DNA from: Myxococcus stipitatus
GTDB taxonomy: Bacteria; Myxococcota; Myxococcia; Myxococcales; Myxococcaceae
NCBI RefSeq assembly: GCF_021412625.1
Contig: NZ_JAKCFI010000001.1
Span: 372,001-436,000, forward strand
Direction: 5' to 3'
Length of the DNA stretch: 64,000 nt
Part shown: piece after piece, positions 33,003-42,706 of the stretch
How positions within the stretch are numbered: the first letter of the stretch is position 1
How the letters are laid out: every line of letters starts with the position of its first letter
Translations under genes and position numbers: made by a program
Notes under the pieces: model-generated
Told to the model about the DNA's origin: nothing
What the model saw: the letters and a program-made list of their open reading frames with translations, nothing else
The model's database searches: none

Positions 33003-34057
33003 GTGGCGTGCGGAAGGTCGCGCTCGTGGTGGGCGCGCAGGGTGTCATTGGTCGCAACCTCGTGGCGCATCTGGAGGGGCTGGGGGATTGGGAGGTCATC
33101 GGCCTGTCGCGCCGGGGCGGGCCGTCGTCGGCGCGCGTGCGGCACGTGGAGGTGGACCTGCTCGACGCGGAGGACTGCCGGCGGAAGCTGGCGGAGCTGG
33201 GGCGGGTGACGCACGTGTTCTACGCGGCGTATCAGGACCGTCCGAGCTGGGCGGAGCTGGTCGCGCCCAACGTCGCGATGTTGGTCAACGTGGTGGACGC
33301 CATCGAGCCGGTGGCGACGGGGCTTGCGCACGTCAGCCTGATGCAGGGTTACAAGGTCTACGGGGCGCACCTGGGCCCGTTCAAGACGCCGGCGCGGGAG
33401 ACGGACCCGGACCACATGCCTCCGGAGTTCAACGTGGACCAGCAGCGCTTCCTCGAGCAGCGGCAGCGGGGCAAGGCGTGGACCTGGTCGGCGCTGCGGC
33501 CCTCGGTGGTGTGTGGCTTCGGGCTCGGCAATCCGATGAACCTGGCGATGGTCATCGCCGTCTACGCGTCCATCTCCAAGGAGCTGGGCTTGCCGCTGCG
33601 CTTCCCGGGCAAGCCGGGGGCGTATGACGCGCTGCTGGAGATGACCGACGCGGGCTTGCTGGCCAGGGCCACGGTGTGGGCGGCCACGGACCCGCGCTGC
33701 GCGAACCAGGCGTTCAACATCAACAACGGGGACCTGTTCCGCTGGAGCGAGCTGTGGCCGAAGATTGCGCGGTACTTCGGATTGGAGGTCGCGCCTCCGC
33801 TGCCCATGTCCCTGGACGTGGTGATGGCGGACAAGGAGCCGCTCTGGAAGGAGATGACGCGGCGGCACGGGCTCGCGGGCCACACGTACCAGGAGGTCTC
33901 TTCGTGGCGCTTCGGGGACTTCGTCTTCTCGTGGAACTACGACATGTTCGCGGACGGCTCGAAGGCGCGCCGGTTCGGCTTCCACGAGTTCGTCGACACG
34001 GAGGCGATGTTCCTCGGCATCTTCGATGACCTGCGCCGGCGCGGGGTCATCCCCTGA
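32999..34057 (+). CDS. PRISE-like NAD(P)-dependent reductase (extended SDR)
   Basis: The 352-residue product has a Rossmann start VALVVGAQGVIGRNL and the sequence SLMQGYKVYGAHLGP followed by ARETDPDHMPPEFN. These resemble the progesterone-5-beta-reductase/iridoid-synthase-like (PRISE) enzymes, which reduce activated C=C bonds. The usual YxxxK motif is absent, as expected in PRISE enzymes, and the tyrosine of GYKVYG is the likely catalytic one. The protein is soluble. Being co-translated with an exporter suggests detoxification of a reactive enone, an inference. Confidence 0.82.
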   Translation: MSGVRKVALVVGAQGVIGRNLVAHLEGLGDWEVIGLSRRGGPSSARVRHVEVDLLDAEDCRRKLAELGRVTHVFYAAYQDRPSWAELVAPNVAMLVNVVDAIEPVATGLAHVSLMQGYKVYGAHLGPFKTPARETDPDHMPPEFNVDQQRFLEQRQRGKAWTWSALRPSVVCGFGLGNPMNLAMVIAVYASISKELGLPLRFPGKPGAYDALLEMTDAGLLARATVWAATDPRCANQAFNINNGDLFRWSELWPKIARYFGLEVAPPLPMSLDVVMADKEPLWKEMTRRHGLAGHTYQEVSSWRFGDFVFSWNYDMFADGSKARRFGFHEFVDTEAMFLGIFDDLRRRGVIP

Positions 34058-34154
34058 GTCGGGCGGCCCCCCGGCGGGCGGGCATGTCGGCAGGCGTTCC
34101 CCTCGGCGCCGGTTGGCGATAGGAGGGGGGAGCGACCAGGAGGAGCGACGAACC

Positions 34155-34763
34155 GTGGATGCGAACCAGAATGCAGGCGACGGGCTGCGGCAGGTCATCG
34201 GCTTCATCCTGGAGCTGGACAAGCTCAAGGGTGTCACGCGCAAGACCCGGCCGTTGGGACTCACGCGCTACGAGAACTCCGCCGAGCACAGCTGGCAGAT
34301 CGCCTTGCTCGCCGCCTCGCTGGCGCACCTCGCCCCGGCTCCCGTCGACGTCGACCGCGTCATCCGCATGCTGCTGGTGCATGACATCGGTGAGATCGAC
34401 ACCGGCGACACGCTGGTCTACGTCGAGGGCGGTTGGAAGGAGCGCAAGGCCGCCGAGCTCGCCGCCGTGACGCGCATCTTCGGCATGCTGCCCGACGCGC
34501 AGGGCGCGGCCTACCTCGCGCTGTGGCAGGAGTTCGAGCGCGGCGAGTCCCCCGAGGCCCGCTTCGCCAACGCCGTGGACCGCGCCATGCCCGTCCTCCT
34601 CAACCTCGCCAACGAGGGCCAGAGCTGGCGGGAGAACGGCATCAGCCACGCCCGCGTGGTGGGGCGCATCGCCGCCCCCATCCTGGAGGGCTGCCCCGCC
34701 CTGTGGGCCTACCTCGAGGCCAAGCTCGAGGAGGCCCGACAGAAGGGCTGGTTCGGGGCCTGA
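34155..34763 (+). CDS. HD-domain phosphohydrolase, YfbR-like 5'-nucleotidase
   Basis: A GTG start at 34155 behind AGGAGGAG gives 202 residues. The HD metal site is visible: ENSAEHSW with H45, LLVHDIGEIDTGD with H76-D77, and DRAMPVLLN near 143 for the last aspartate. The pattern matches YfbR-type HD hydrolases that remove phosphate from deoxynucleoside monophosphates. It converges on the aminotransferase gene. An ATG start is not available at the N-terminus of the conserved region, which supports GTG. Confidence 0.87.
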   Translation: MDANQNAGDGLRQVIGFILELDKLKGVTRKTRPLGLTRYENSAEHSWQIALLAASLAHLAPAPVDVDRVIRMLLVHDIGEIDTGDTLVYVEGGWKERKAAELAAVTRIFGMLPDAQGAAYLALWQEFERGESPEARFANAVDRAMPVLLNLANEGQSWRENGISHARVVGRIAAPILEGCPALWAYLEAKLEEARQKGWFGA

Positions 34764-34782
34764 ATCCCCGAGCGCGCGGAGC

Positions 34783-36117
34783 TCAGTCCGCCGCCACCTG
34801 CCGGTCCGCGACCTCCAGCGCCGCGTCGAGCGCCGCGACGCCTTCGTCGAGCTCCGCCTCGGTGATGATGAGCGGCGGCGCCACCAGCAGGTGGCTGACC
34901 CAGCTCATCACCGACACGCCCCGCTTCATGCACTCGGCGGACACCGCGTCGGCCACCAGCGGACGACGCTCCAGCTTGTCCCGAGGCACGTTGAAGGGCT
35001 CCCGCGTCCCCCGATTCCTCACCAGGTCCAGCGCCCAGAACAGGCCCATGCCCCGCACGTCGCCGATGCTCGGGTGCTTGTCCGCGAGCGCCCTCAGCCG
35101 GGCCCCGAGGACCTCGCCCATCGTCCGGGCACGGTTCAGCAGGTCCAACCGCCGGTACTCGTCGATGGCGGCGATGGCCGGCGCCAGCGTGAGCGGGTGG
35201 GCCTCGTACGTGTGCCCATGCGCGAAGAAGTGGTCGTCGAAGTGGTCGGCGATGGCCCGGGACGTGGCCACCACCCCGAGCGGCGCCGCCGCGTTGGTGA
35301 TGCCCTTGGCCGTCGTGAGGATGTCCGGCACCACGCCCCAGTGCTCCACCGAGAACCACTTGCCCGTGCGGCCCCAGCCGCTCATCACCTCGTCCGCGAT
35401 GAGCAGCACCCCGCGCTTGCGGCAGTGCTCCGCCAGCCGGGGCAGGTAGTCGGCCGGAGGGATGAGCACGCCGTTGGAGCCGACGATGGGCTCGATGATG
35501 ACGGCGGCCACGTTCTGCTCGTGGTCCATCATGTACGCCAGGTAGTCCGCGCAGGCGACGCCACACGACTCCCGCGTCCGTCCCAGCGGGCAACGGTAGC
35601 AGTTCACCTCCGGCCCGAAGACGACCCCGGGGCCCGTGCTCGCGGGCTCCACCATCCAGCGGCGCAGGTCCCCCGTGGCCGCCACCGAACCCGAGGTGGA
35701 GCCATGGTACGAGGAGTAGCGCGCGATGACCTTGTGCCTGCCGGTGTAGAGCCGGGCAATCTTCAGCGCCGCCTCGTTGGCGTCCGTGCCGGAGGTGGTG
35801 AAGAAGAACTTGTCCAGCCCCGGAGGCATGACCTCCAGGAGCTTCTCCACCGCACGCGCGCGCACCTCGCAGGTGTGCGCCGGTCCGATGAACGCCAGCT
35901 TCGCCGCCTGCTGGCGGATGGCCTCGATGACCGCCGGGTTCTGGTGCCCCAGGTTGGTGCAGACCAGCTGCGAGGACAGGTCCAGGTAGCGCTTGCCCGT
36001 GGCGTCCCAGAAGGAGCACCCCTCCGCTCGCGTGACGTGGAGGGGGCTCCAGCCTCGCTGAGCCCGCCAGGTGCCATAGGTGTGTCGCGCCGTCAGCGCG
36101 GTGATGTCGTCGACCAT
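34783..36117 (-). CDS. Class III PLP-dependent aminotransferase
   Basis: The 444-residue protein has the class III fold: SGTDANEAALKIAR, SSYHGSTSGS, ADEVMSGWGRTG with the pyridine-nitrogen aspartate (242), and TTAKGITN with the PLP lysine at 271. A cysteine-containing segment NCYRCPLGR/SCGVACA at about 172-190 is present in part of this family. Substrates range from taurine and beta-alanine to putrescine; none can be fixed here. The N-terminus (HTYGTWRAQ) is family-typical. It lies downstream of the VOC and haem-oxygenase-like genes on the same strand with gaps of 13-14 bases. Confidence 0.88.
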   Translation of the reverse strand: MVDDITALTARHTYGTWRAQRGWSPLHVTRAEGCSFWDATGKRYLDLSSQLVCTNLGHQNPAVIEAIRQQAAKLAFIGPAHTCEVRARAVEKLLEVMPPGLDKFFFTTSGTDANEAALKIARLYTGRHKVIARYSSYHGSTSGSVAATGDLRRWMVEPASTGPGVVFGPEVNCYRCPLGRTRESCGVACADYLAYMMDHEQNVAAVIIEPIVGSNGVLIPPADYLPRLAEHCRKRGVLLIADEVMSGWGRTGKWFSVEHWGVVPDILTTAKGITNAAAPLGVVATSRAIADHFDDHFFAHGHTYEAHPLTLAPAIAAIDEYRRLDLLNRARTMGEVLGARLRALADKHPSIGDVRGMGLFWALDLVRNRGTREPFNVPRDKLERRPLVADAVSAECMKRGVSVMSWVSHLLVAPPLIITEAELDEGVAALDAALEVADRQVAAD

Positions 36118-36130
36118 GGCTCGCTCGACC

Positions 36131-36580
36131 TCAGGACCGTGACGCGGCGGGGGCTTCGCTCAGCTCCTTGGCGAAGACCTGGTCGGCGTTCCGGAACGCC
36201 TTGAACTCCAGCGCGTTGCCGGAGAAGTCGGTGATGAACATGGAGGCATGCTCACCGACCTTCCCCTCGAGCCGGACGTGGGGCTCCTTCAGGAAGCGCG
36301 CCCCTCCCGCCTTGAGCCTGCGCAGCAGGTCGTGGAAGTCGTCCCAGGCGAGGTTCAGGCCGAAGTGGGGGATGATGACCAGGCTCCCGTCGAACTCGGA
36401 ATCGCTGGTGGGCGGGCGCTCGGGCGCCAGGTGCGCGACGATTTGATGGCCGTAGAAGTCGAAGTCGACGTAGTGGTCCGTGCTGCGGCCCTCGGGGCAG
36501 CCGATGACGCCTCCGTAGAAGGCGCGAGCCGAGGCGAGGTCGGAGACGGGGAACGCCAGGTGGAAGTAGGCGGTGGACAT
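36131..36580 (-). CDS. VOC-superfamily (glyoxalase/dioxygenase fold) protein
   Basis: Starting at 36580 (MSTAYFHLAFPVSDL), the 149-residue product has the VOC module pattern: HLAFPVSD with a metal histidine, FDFYGHQIVAH, HFGLNLAWDDF and the closing glutamate in GNALEFKAF. These provide H/H/H/E ligands for a divalent metal. It resembles the CPPA-type glyoxalase/dioxygenase group. It is 14 nt downstream of the haem-oxygenase-like gene and 13 nt upstream of the aminotransferase. A role in tailoring of an amino-acid-derived metabolite is inferred. Confidence 0.85.
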   Translation of the reverse strand: MSTAYFHLAFPVSDLASARAFYGGVIGCPEGRSTDHYVDFDFYGHQIVAHLAPERPPTSDSEFDGSLVIIPHFGLNLAWDDFHDLLRRLKAGGARFLKEPHVRLEGKVGEHASMFITDFSGNALEFKAFRNADQVFAKELSEAPAASRS

Positions 36581-36594
36581 GTGTGCGCTCCTGG

Positions 36595-37323
36595 CTAGGC
36601 GGCGAGCTGGCCGATACCCGCGTCCCGGTAGATGTTCTCCCAGAACGTGTCGAAGACGTCCTTGCTCTTGCGGTAACCGCCCACCAGGTCCTCGAGCACC
36701 TCGGGTTGCTGGTCCACCGCCTCCATGAGCGCCGCGCGCAACAGCTCCCGGTGCGCGATGTCGACCTCCCCCGTGTGGATCTCCCAGAACTTCCAATCCA
36801 GCCCCGCCGCGAGCGCCTGGATGGCCGGGTTCTGGGTGAAGTGGGCATGCATCGCCGCCAGATAGACCTGACACAGGCACTCGCCCCCCATGCCTCGAAG
36901 CCCGACGGCGTACCAGGCGGAGCGCTGCTGGACGAGGTCTCGAATCTCGCCCAGCAGCTGGAGGTTGGCCGGGTTGGCGTGGGCGTCCAGTTCGCTGGGG
37001 CACAGCCCGATGCTCACCAGGAAGTCGTCATAGACCTGCTGGTGCGCGTGCTCGTGTCTGCCGTTGCCGAGCTCGTCGTTCAGGAAGTCGGCCAGCAGGC
37101 TGCGCAGCTTGCCGAAGGGCAGACGGTGGACGAGGAGCGCCAGGTCGCTGATGTAATAGATGGTGAAGTATCGATACTGGACGAAGACGCGCTTGAGCAC
37201 GTCGAGGGGCGCGCTCTGGAGGGAGCGCAGCTTCTCGTCCGCCAGGTATTCGGTCTGCGTCCGAGTCGTATCCGCCATCCGCCAGAACTCATCCTTCAAT
37301 GACTGCATGGAGCGCTGAGTCAT
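36595..37323 (-). CDS. Haem-oxygenase-like diiron oxidase (HDO) family protein
   Basis: The 242-residue, all-helical protein carries a histidine/glutamate-rich helix DELGNGRHEHAHQQVYDDFL and a second one KFWEIHTGEVDIAHREL. Both provide the E/H ligands typical of haem-oxygenase-like diiron enzymes such as CADD, UndA and BesC. These cleave or oxidise amino acids and fatty acids using oxygen. It is the first gene of a three-gene set with a VOC protein and an aminotransferase, a combination expected in a small biosynthetic pathway. AAGGCGG precedes the ATG at 37323. The product cannot be predicted. Confidence 0.8.
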   Translation of the reverse strand: MTQRSMQSLKDEFWRMADTTRTQTEYLADEKLRSLQSAPLDVLKRVFVQYRYFTIYYISDLALLVHRLPFGKLRSLLADFLNDELGNGRHEHAHQQVYDDFLVSIGLCPSELDAHANPANLQLLGEIRDLVQQRSAWYAVGLRGMGGECLCQVYLAAMHAHFTQNPAIQALAAGLDWKFWEIHTGEVDIAHRELLRAALMEAVDQQPEVLEDLVGGYRKSKDVFDTFWENIYRDAGIGQLAA

Positions 37324-37391
37324 TCGAGCCGCCTTTCACGCGAGCGGAACCAGGGGTGTGAGAAGGCGGACTCTAGTCTTGATACTCCTTT

Positions 37392-37409
37392 CAGACCTAC
37401 GGTTGTCTG
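37392..37409. promoter_or_regulatory. Inverted repeat between cysI and the HDO operon
   Basis: CAGAC and GTCTG flank an eight-base spacer in the 93-bp gap before the diiron oxidase gene. It could be an operator or the edge of a stem that ends cysI transcription. No T-run follows. Confidence 0.3.
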
Positions 37410-37416
37410 TCTGGTT

Positions 37417-39108
37417 TCACGCGACGCGAGGTGTCTGTGTAGGCGAAACGGAGACGTGACCGGCTCGAATTACATAATCACCGAATCCTTCTCCGGGATG
37501 TCGCTCGGTGGCATAGGCCGCGAGGAGCGGGTCGAGCGCCGCGAGGATGGCCGTCTCATCGATGTTCTCGCGATAGAGGCGGTTGAGACGTTGGCCTCGC
37601 GCGTCACCTCCGAGGTGAAGGTTGTATCGACCCGGGGCCTTGCCCACGAGGGCGATCTCCGCGAGGTACGGACGGGCGCAGCCATTGGGGCAGCCGGTGA
37701 TGCGCAGCAGGATGTTGGCCTCCTGGAGGCCATGGGCCGCCAGACGCGACTCCAGGCGTTCCACGAAGGAGGGCAGGTAGCGCTCGGCCTCGGCCATGGC
37801 GAGCCCACAGGTGGGCAGCGCCACGCAGGCCAGGGCGTTGCGTCGCAGGGGGCTGGCGGTGCGGAAGCTCTCCAGGCCATGGGCTCGCACCAGCGTGTCG
37901 ATGGCGTCGCGGGACTCGGCGGGGACTCCCGCGATGACGAGGTTCTGGTTGGGCGTCAGCCGGAAGTCGCCCGAGTGGATGCGAGCGATCTCCCGCAGCG
38001 CCGTGAGGTGGGACGCACCGGGTCGGTCGGACACCCGGCCGCTGTCGAGGTGGAGCGTCAGGTTCCATCGTCCGTCGTGCCCCTGCTTCCAGCCGAAGCG
38101 GTCCCCGTTGTGTTCGAAGGTGAAGGGGCGCGCGGGCTCCAGGGAGAAGCCGAGCCGCCGCTCCAGCTCCTGGGTGAACCAGGCCACCCCCCGGTCTTCC
38201 AGGACGTACTTCAGCCGCGCGCGCTTGCGGTTCGTCCGGTCCCCGTGGTCCCGGTGGAGCTTCAAGACTTCTTCGGCCACGGCGAGCATCCGCTCCGGGG
38301 GCACGAAGCCGATGACGTCGGCCAGCCGGGGGAAGGTGTTGGCGTCGCCGTGGGTCGCGCCCATGCCGCCGCCCACCGCGACGTCGAAGCCGACCAGGGC
38401 CCCCTCCTCGATGATGGCGACGAAGCCCAGGTCCTGGGCGAACAGGTCCACGTCGTTCTCGGGAGGGACGGCCACGGCGACCTTGAACTTCCGTGGCAGG
38501 TAGGTGGGGCCATAGAGCGGCTCCTCCTCGCCGCCGCCGACCTTCTCCTCGTCCAGCCACAGCTCGTGGTAGGCGCGCGTCTTGGGCAGCAGGTGTTCGG
38601 ACAGGCGCACGGCCCACGCGTGGACGGTTTCGTGCACGCGTGAGTCCACCGGGTTGGGATTGCACAGCACGTTGCGGTTGACGTCACCGCACGCGGCCAG
38701 CGTGTCGATGAGGGTGGCGTTGATGCGGGCAATGGTCGGCTTGAGGTCGCCCTTGAGGATGCCGTGGAGCTGGAAGGCCTGCCGCGTGGTGATGCGCAGC
38801 GTGCCGTTGGCGTGGGTCCGCGCGAGCTCGTCCAGGACGAGCCACTGGGCGGGAGTGCAGACGCCGCCGGGCAGGCGGGTGCGGAGCATGAAGCTGTAGT
38901 CCGGCTCCAGCTTCTGCTGGCGCCGCTCCTCGCGCAGGTCGCGGTCGTCCTGCTGGTAGCTGCCGTGGAACTTGATGAGGCTGGTGTCCGTGCCGGACAG
39001 GGCCCCCGTCACGGGGTCCGCCAGGCTCTCCGCCAGCGTGCCTCGCAGCAGCCGGCTCTGGGCCTTGATGTGCTCCACCTCGGTGAGGGGCTTGGGTTGG
39101 GTGCTCAT
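37417..39108 (-). CDS. cysI: Assimilatory sulfite reductase hemoprotein (beta subunit)
   Basis: The 563-residue enzyme reduces sulfite to sulfide using siroheme and a 4Fe-4S cluster. The cluster cysteines lie in [15 protein letters not shown] (C-x5-C) and [11 protein letters not shown] (C-x3-C). [16 protein letters not shown] and GDVNRNV, which bind siroheme and sulfite, are all present. The start at 39108 ([13 protein letters not shown]) follows cysJ by 26 nt. It is the last gene of the cys operon, so it depends on the upstream leader. The length is normal for CysI. Confidence 0.96.
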   Translation of the reverse strand: MSTQPKPLTEVEHIKAQSRLLRGTLAESLADPVTGALSGTDTSLIKFHGSYQQDDRDLREERRQQKLEPDYSFMLRTRLPGGVCTPAQWLVLDELARTHANGTLRITTRQAFQLHGILKGDLKPTIARINATLIDTLAACGDVNRNVLCNPNPVDSRVHETVHAWAVRLSEHLLPKTRAYHELWLDEEKVGGGEEEPLYGPTYLPRKFKVAVAVPPENDVDLFAQDLGFVAIIEEGALVGFDVAVGGGMGATHGDANTFPRLADVIGFVPPERMLAVAEEVLKLHRDHGDRTNRKRARLKYVLEDRGVAWFTQELERRLGFSLEPARPFTFEHNGDRFGWKQGHDGRWNLTLHLDSGRVSDRPGASHLTALREIARIHSGDFRLTPNQNLVIAGVPAESRDAIDTLVRAHGLESFRTASPLRRNALACVALPTCGLAMAEAERYLPSFVERLESRLAAHGLQEANILLRITGCPNGCARPYLAEIALVGKAPGRYNLHLGGDARGQRLNRLYRENIDETAILAALDPLLAAYATERHPGEGFGDYVIRAGHVSVSPTQTPRVA

Positions 39109-39134
39109 GTCGTCGCTCTCGAACGGGTAGGGAA

Positions 39135-40976
39135 TCAGTAGACGTCGCGCAGGTAGCGGTGCTGGTCGCGCAGGCCCTTGAGCCAGTCCTCGGCCGCCTC
39201 GCGGCCCAGGCCGCCGTGCGTGGTGACGATGTCCACCAGGGCCTCGTGGACGTCGGGGGCCATGCGCTGGGCGTCGCCGCAGACGTAGAGGGACGCGCCG
39301 CCCTCCAGCCACGCGTACACGTCGCGGCCGGCCTCGCGCAGCCGGTGCTGGACGTAGACCTTCTGGGCTCCGTCCCGCGAGAAGGCCAGGGAGAGGCGGT
39401 GCAGCGACTTCTTCTTGAGCGCCTCCTGCCACTCCGCCTGGTAGAGGAACTGACTGCGGAAGTGCTGCTCGCCGAAGAAGAGCCAGTTGCGTCCCCGCGC
39501 GCCGGTCTCCGCGCGCTCCTGGACGAAGCCCCGGAAGGGCGCCACGCCCGTTCCCGGGCCAATCATCAGCACGTCGCGGTCCGAGTCCTCCGGCAGGCGG
39601 AAGCGCTCGTTGCGCTCGACGAAGACGCGCACGGTGTCCGTCTCCGCCACGCGCGTGGCCAGGTGGTGGGAGGCCGCGCCGAGATGGCGTGAGCCGAAGG
39701 CCTCGTAGTCCACCACCGCCACGGTGAGGTGCGCCTCCGCCCCCACGCGCTTCGGGCTGGAGGCAATCGAATACAGCCGGGGTGTCTGCTTGCGCAGGGC
39801 CAGCACGAGCTCCCGGGCGTCCCAGCGGGCCGGGTGCTCTCTCAGCACGTCGATGACCTGATGGCTCTTCAGCAGCGCGCGGAGGCCCTCCGCCGCGCCC
39901 GGAGCGAGCAGGGCCTGGAGCGCGGGGCTCGCCGCGAGCGTGGCGTGCCGCTCCAGGAAGGGTCTGCTCAGTCGCGTCAGCTCCAGCGCGTCGGAGAGCC
40001 AGCGGGACAGGGGCAGCGTCTTCCCATCGCGCGTCACCGCCTCGTCGCCGCTCAATCCCTGGAGCGAGAGGACCGCGTCCACCAGCTCCGGTGGGTTGGG
40101 GGCCCAGACGCCCAGCGCGTCGCCCGGTGCGTACTCCAGCCCCGAACCCTCGAGGGACACCTCCACGTGGCGGACGTCCTTGAGGGCACCCCTGCCCGTG
40201 ATGCGCTGGTTGACCAGCACCGCGGCGGTGAAGGGCGCCTCCTTGCTCGCGGTGGGCGCCGCGCTGGAGCCGGCGCGCAGCGGGACGACGGTGGCGACGG
40301 GGGACGTCTGCCGCTCCAGCGCCTCGCGCGTCTTCGCGAGCGTCTGGTCCAACCACCCGGCGGCGACGGGCTCGAAGTCCAGGTCGCAGTCGGCCCGCTC
40401 CAGCAGCCGCGTCGCGCCCAGCTCCGCCAGCCGCGCGTCGAGCACGCGGCCCACCTCGCAGAACTTCGGATAGCTCGAGTCACCCAGGCCCAGGACCGTG
40501 TAGCGCAGCCCCTCCAGGCGGGGCGCGCGCTTGCCCAGCAGGTGCTCGCAGAATCCCCGGGCGTCGTCGGGGGGCTCTCCGTCTCCCTGGGTGCTGATGA
40601 CCACGGCGAGCAGCGTCTCCCGGACCAGCTCCTTCACGGAGTAGTCGCTGGCCCGGACCCGTCGCACGGACAGCCCCGCGCTCGCGACCTGTCGCTCGAG
40701 CCGCTCGGCCAGCAGCCGGCTGTTTCCCGTCTGCGTGCCGTAGAGGATGGTGAGGGTCGCGCCAGGCGTGGGGGCCACCACCGTGGGAGGCGGCGTGGGC
40801 GCGTGCGTCGCGGCCACACCCGTCCTCGCGGCGAGTCCCGCGGCGTAGCCGCTCACCCAGTGCAGGGACGCGGCGTCGAGCCCCGCGAGCAGCTTCAGGA
40901 GCTGCGCGCTCCGGTCCTCTCCGAGCAGCGCCGTCACGAACGCCGGCGCGGCGCCTCCGGTCGCCACCGTGTTCAT
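39135..40976 (-). CDS. cysJ: Sulfite reductase flavoprotein (alpha subunit)
   Basis: The 613-residue protein supplies NADPH electrons to CysI. A flavodoxin-like FMN domain starts near residue 73 ([19 protein letters not shown]), with [11 protein letters not shown] and [15 protein letters not shown]. The FAD/NADPH half has [19 protein letters not shown] and [17 protein letters not shown]. The C-terminus [17 protein letters not shown] and final aromatic Y are family-typical. Its start overlaps the cysN stop (ATGA). Domain order and length agree with E. coli CysJ. Confidence 0.95.
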   Translation of the reverse strand: MNTVATGGAAPAFVTALLGEDRSAQLLKLLAGLDAASLHWVSGYAAGLAARTGVAATHAPTPPPTVVAPTPGATLTILYGTQTGNSRLLAERLERQVASAGLSVRRVRASDYSVKELVRETLLAVVISTQGDGEPPDDARGFCEHLLGKRAPRLEGLRYTVLGLGDSSYPKFCEVGRVLDARLAELGATRLLERADCDLDFEPVAAGWLDQTLAKTREALERQTSPVATVVPLRAGSSAAPTASKEAPFTAAVLVNQRITGRGALKDVRHVEVSLEGSGLEYAPGDALGVWAPNPPELVDAVLSLQGLSGDEAVTRDGKTLPLSRWLSDALELTRLSRPFLERHATLAASPALQALLAPGAAEGLRALLKSHQVIDVLREHPARWDARELVLALRKQTPRLYSIASSPKRVGAEAHLTVAVVDYEAFGSRHLGAASHHLATRVAETDTVRVFVERNERFRLPEDSDRDVLMIGPGTGVAPFRGFVQERAETGARGRNWLFFGEQHFRSQFLYQAEWQEALKKKSLHRLSLAFSRDGAQKVYVQHRLREAGRDVYAWLEGGASLYVCGDAQRMAPDVHEALVDIVTTHGGLGREAAEDWLKGLRDQHRYLRDVY

Positions 40977-42706
40977 GGGGCCTCCCCGCGTGAGCGGGTG
41001 ATGCGCTCCACCCAGCGCTCCAGGGACTCCGCCCCGTCCAGCTCCAGGAACTCCGTTCTCGCGTCGCGGGCTTCCTCTCGCAGCGCCCGACGGGCCTGGG
41101 GCGCGTCGGCCTGGGCCAACACGAGCAACCCCGCGCGTGCCAGCGCCAGCGCCACCTCCACGTCGCCGGAGGCGGTGGCCACGTGTCGCCCCTGGTCGAA
41201 CAGCCTGCGCTCCAGCTCGACGGCCAGGTTGCTGGCCTCGCGCGTCGCGGGCAGCAGGATGATGGCGCCGCGCTGCCCGAGTCGCCCGTGCCGCTCCGCC
41301 GCCGTGACGAGGGAGGCCACCTCTCGCGTCGCGCTGGTCCCGGCGGGTCCCAGCACCAGGCCGGCGCCCACCGTGTCATGCGTCAGCGCGTCGATGATGA
41401 TGAACGCCCCCGTCGCGCGGTTGGCCTGGTAGGCGTCGCACAGCAGCGGGCGCCGGCACAGCAGCCGCACCTGGCCGATGTCGTTGAGCGACAGGGAGTC
41501 GGCCGGACGCTCGGACAGATCCTCCAGCTCCTTGCGCCACACCACCCGCTCCACCTGCGCGGGCGCGGTGCGCGTGGCCTGCTTCACGAGGTAGCGCCGC
41601 GTGACGTCGAGCGGCTGCTCGGAGAACCACACCAGCATCGCGTCGAGGTGCTGGAGCGACAGGGGCGGTGTCGAGGCATGGGCCAGGAGGTCGCCCCGAC
41701 TGGCATCCACCTCGTCCGACAGGCGCAGGGTGACGGACATGGAGGCGGAGGCCTCCGTGAGCGGGCCGTCGAACGTATCGATGGACTCCACGCGCGTCCG
41801 GCGGCCGGAGGGCAGCACCTGGATTTCGTCGCCGACCCGCACCGTCCCCGACGCGACCTGTCCCGCCAGCCCCCGGTAGTCCTGGTGGGGCCGCAGCACG
41901 TACTGCACGGGGAAGCGGAACGGCGCGCCGTCCAGCCTGCGCTGGTGCGGCAGGGACTCCAGCCACGCCAGGAGGGTGCCGCCCTCGTGCCAGGGCGTGC
42001 GCGTGCTGGCGCGGGTGATGTTGTCGCCCTGGCTCGCGCTGACGGGGAACAGGCGCACGCCCTCGAAGCCCAGGGTGCGCGCGAAGTCCGCCAGCTCGGT
42101 GCCGATGCGCTCGAAGGTGGCGCGGTCGAAGTCGACCAGGTCCATCTTGTTCACCGCCACCGCGAGGTAGGGGATGCCCAGGAGCGAGGCGATGTAGGCA
42201 TGGCGCCGCGTCTGCGCGAGCACGCCAAGCCGCGCGTCGACGAGGATGACGGCCGCGTCCGCCGTGGAGGCGCCGGTGGCCATGTTGCGCGTGTATTGGA
42301 TGTGTCCAGGGGTGTCCGCGATGATGACCTTGCGGCGCGGCGTGGACAGGTACCGGTAGGCCACGTCGATGGTGATGCCCTGCTCGCGCTCGGCGCGCAG
42401 GCCGTCGGTGAAGAGGGAGAAGTCCAGCTCCTCGGGCTCGGCGCCGGCCGCGGCCTTGAGGCCCTGGGCCAGCAGCTCCGGCGGTGCCTCCGTGCGCGTG
42501 GCGGCCCGCTTCGCGCTGGCGCGTCGCACGGCGGCGATCTGATCCTCGAAGAGGCCATCGCACTCGTAGAGCAGCCGGCCGATGAGCGTGGACTTCCCGT
42601 CGTCCACGGAGCCGACGACGACCAGCCGCAACAGCTCCCGGCGTGAGTGCTCGTCGAGCAGCTGCTGGATGTCGAGCGGAGGAGGGGATTGGCGTGCGGT
42701 ATCCAT
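40973..42706 (-). CDS. cysN: Sulfate adenylyltransferase large subunit with a degenerate APS-kinase domain
   Basis: The 577-residue product has an EF-Tu-like GTPase ([25 protein letters not shown]) that powers ATP sulfurylase with CysD. About 100-120 extra C-terminal residues beyond a plain CysN align with APS kinase: [20 protein letters not shown] corresponds to the strand and P-loop, [12 protein letters not shown] to the DGDNVR segment, and [14 protein letters not shown] to AGLVVL-FISP. The Walker A GLSGSGKST is lost and the DGDN motif is broken, so kinase activity is not expected. It starts at 42706, sharing one base with the cysD stop. This fits a pathway using APS directly. Confidence 0.9.
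   Translation of the reverse strand: MDTARQSPPPLDIQQLLDEHSRRELLRLVVVGSVDDGKSTLIGRLLYECDGLFEDQIAAVRRASAKRAATRTEAPPELLAQGLKAAAGAEPEELDFSLFTDGLRAEREQGITIDVAYRYLSTPRRKVIIADTPGHIQYTRNMATGASTADAAVILVDARLGVLAQTRRHAYIASLLGIPYLAVAVNKMDLVDFDRATFERIGTELADFARTLGFEGVRLFPVSASQGDNITRASTRTPWHEGGTLLAWLESLPHQRRLDGAPFRFPVQYVLRPHQDYRGLAGQVASGTVRVGDEIQVLPSGRRTRVESIDTFDGPLTEASASMSVTLRLSDEVDASRGDLLAHASTPPLSLQHLDAMLVWFSEQPLDVTRRYLVKQATRTAPAQVERVVWRKELEDLSERPADSLSLNDIGQVRLLCRRPLLCDAYQANRATGAFIIIDALTHDTVGAGLVLGPAGTSATREVASLVTAAERHGRLGQRGAIILLPATREASNLAVELERRLFDQGRHVATASGDVEVALALARAGLLVLAQADAPQARRALREEARDARTEFLELDGAESLERWVERITRSRGEAP

Noticed and set aside
37417..40356. Extension of cysI upstream to a 979-residue frame
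   Set aside because: The upstream part is out-of-frame cysJ sequence; cysI homology starts at 39108.
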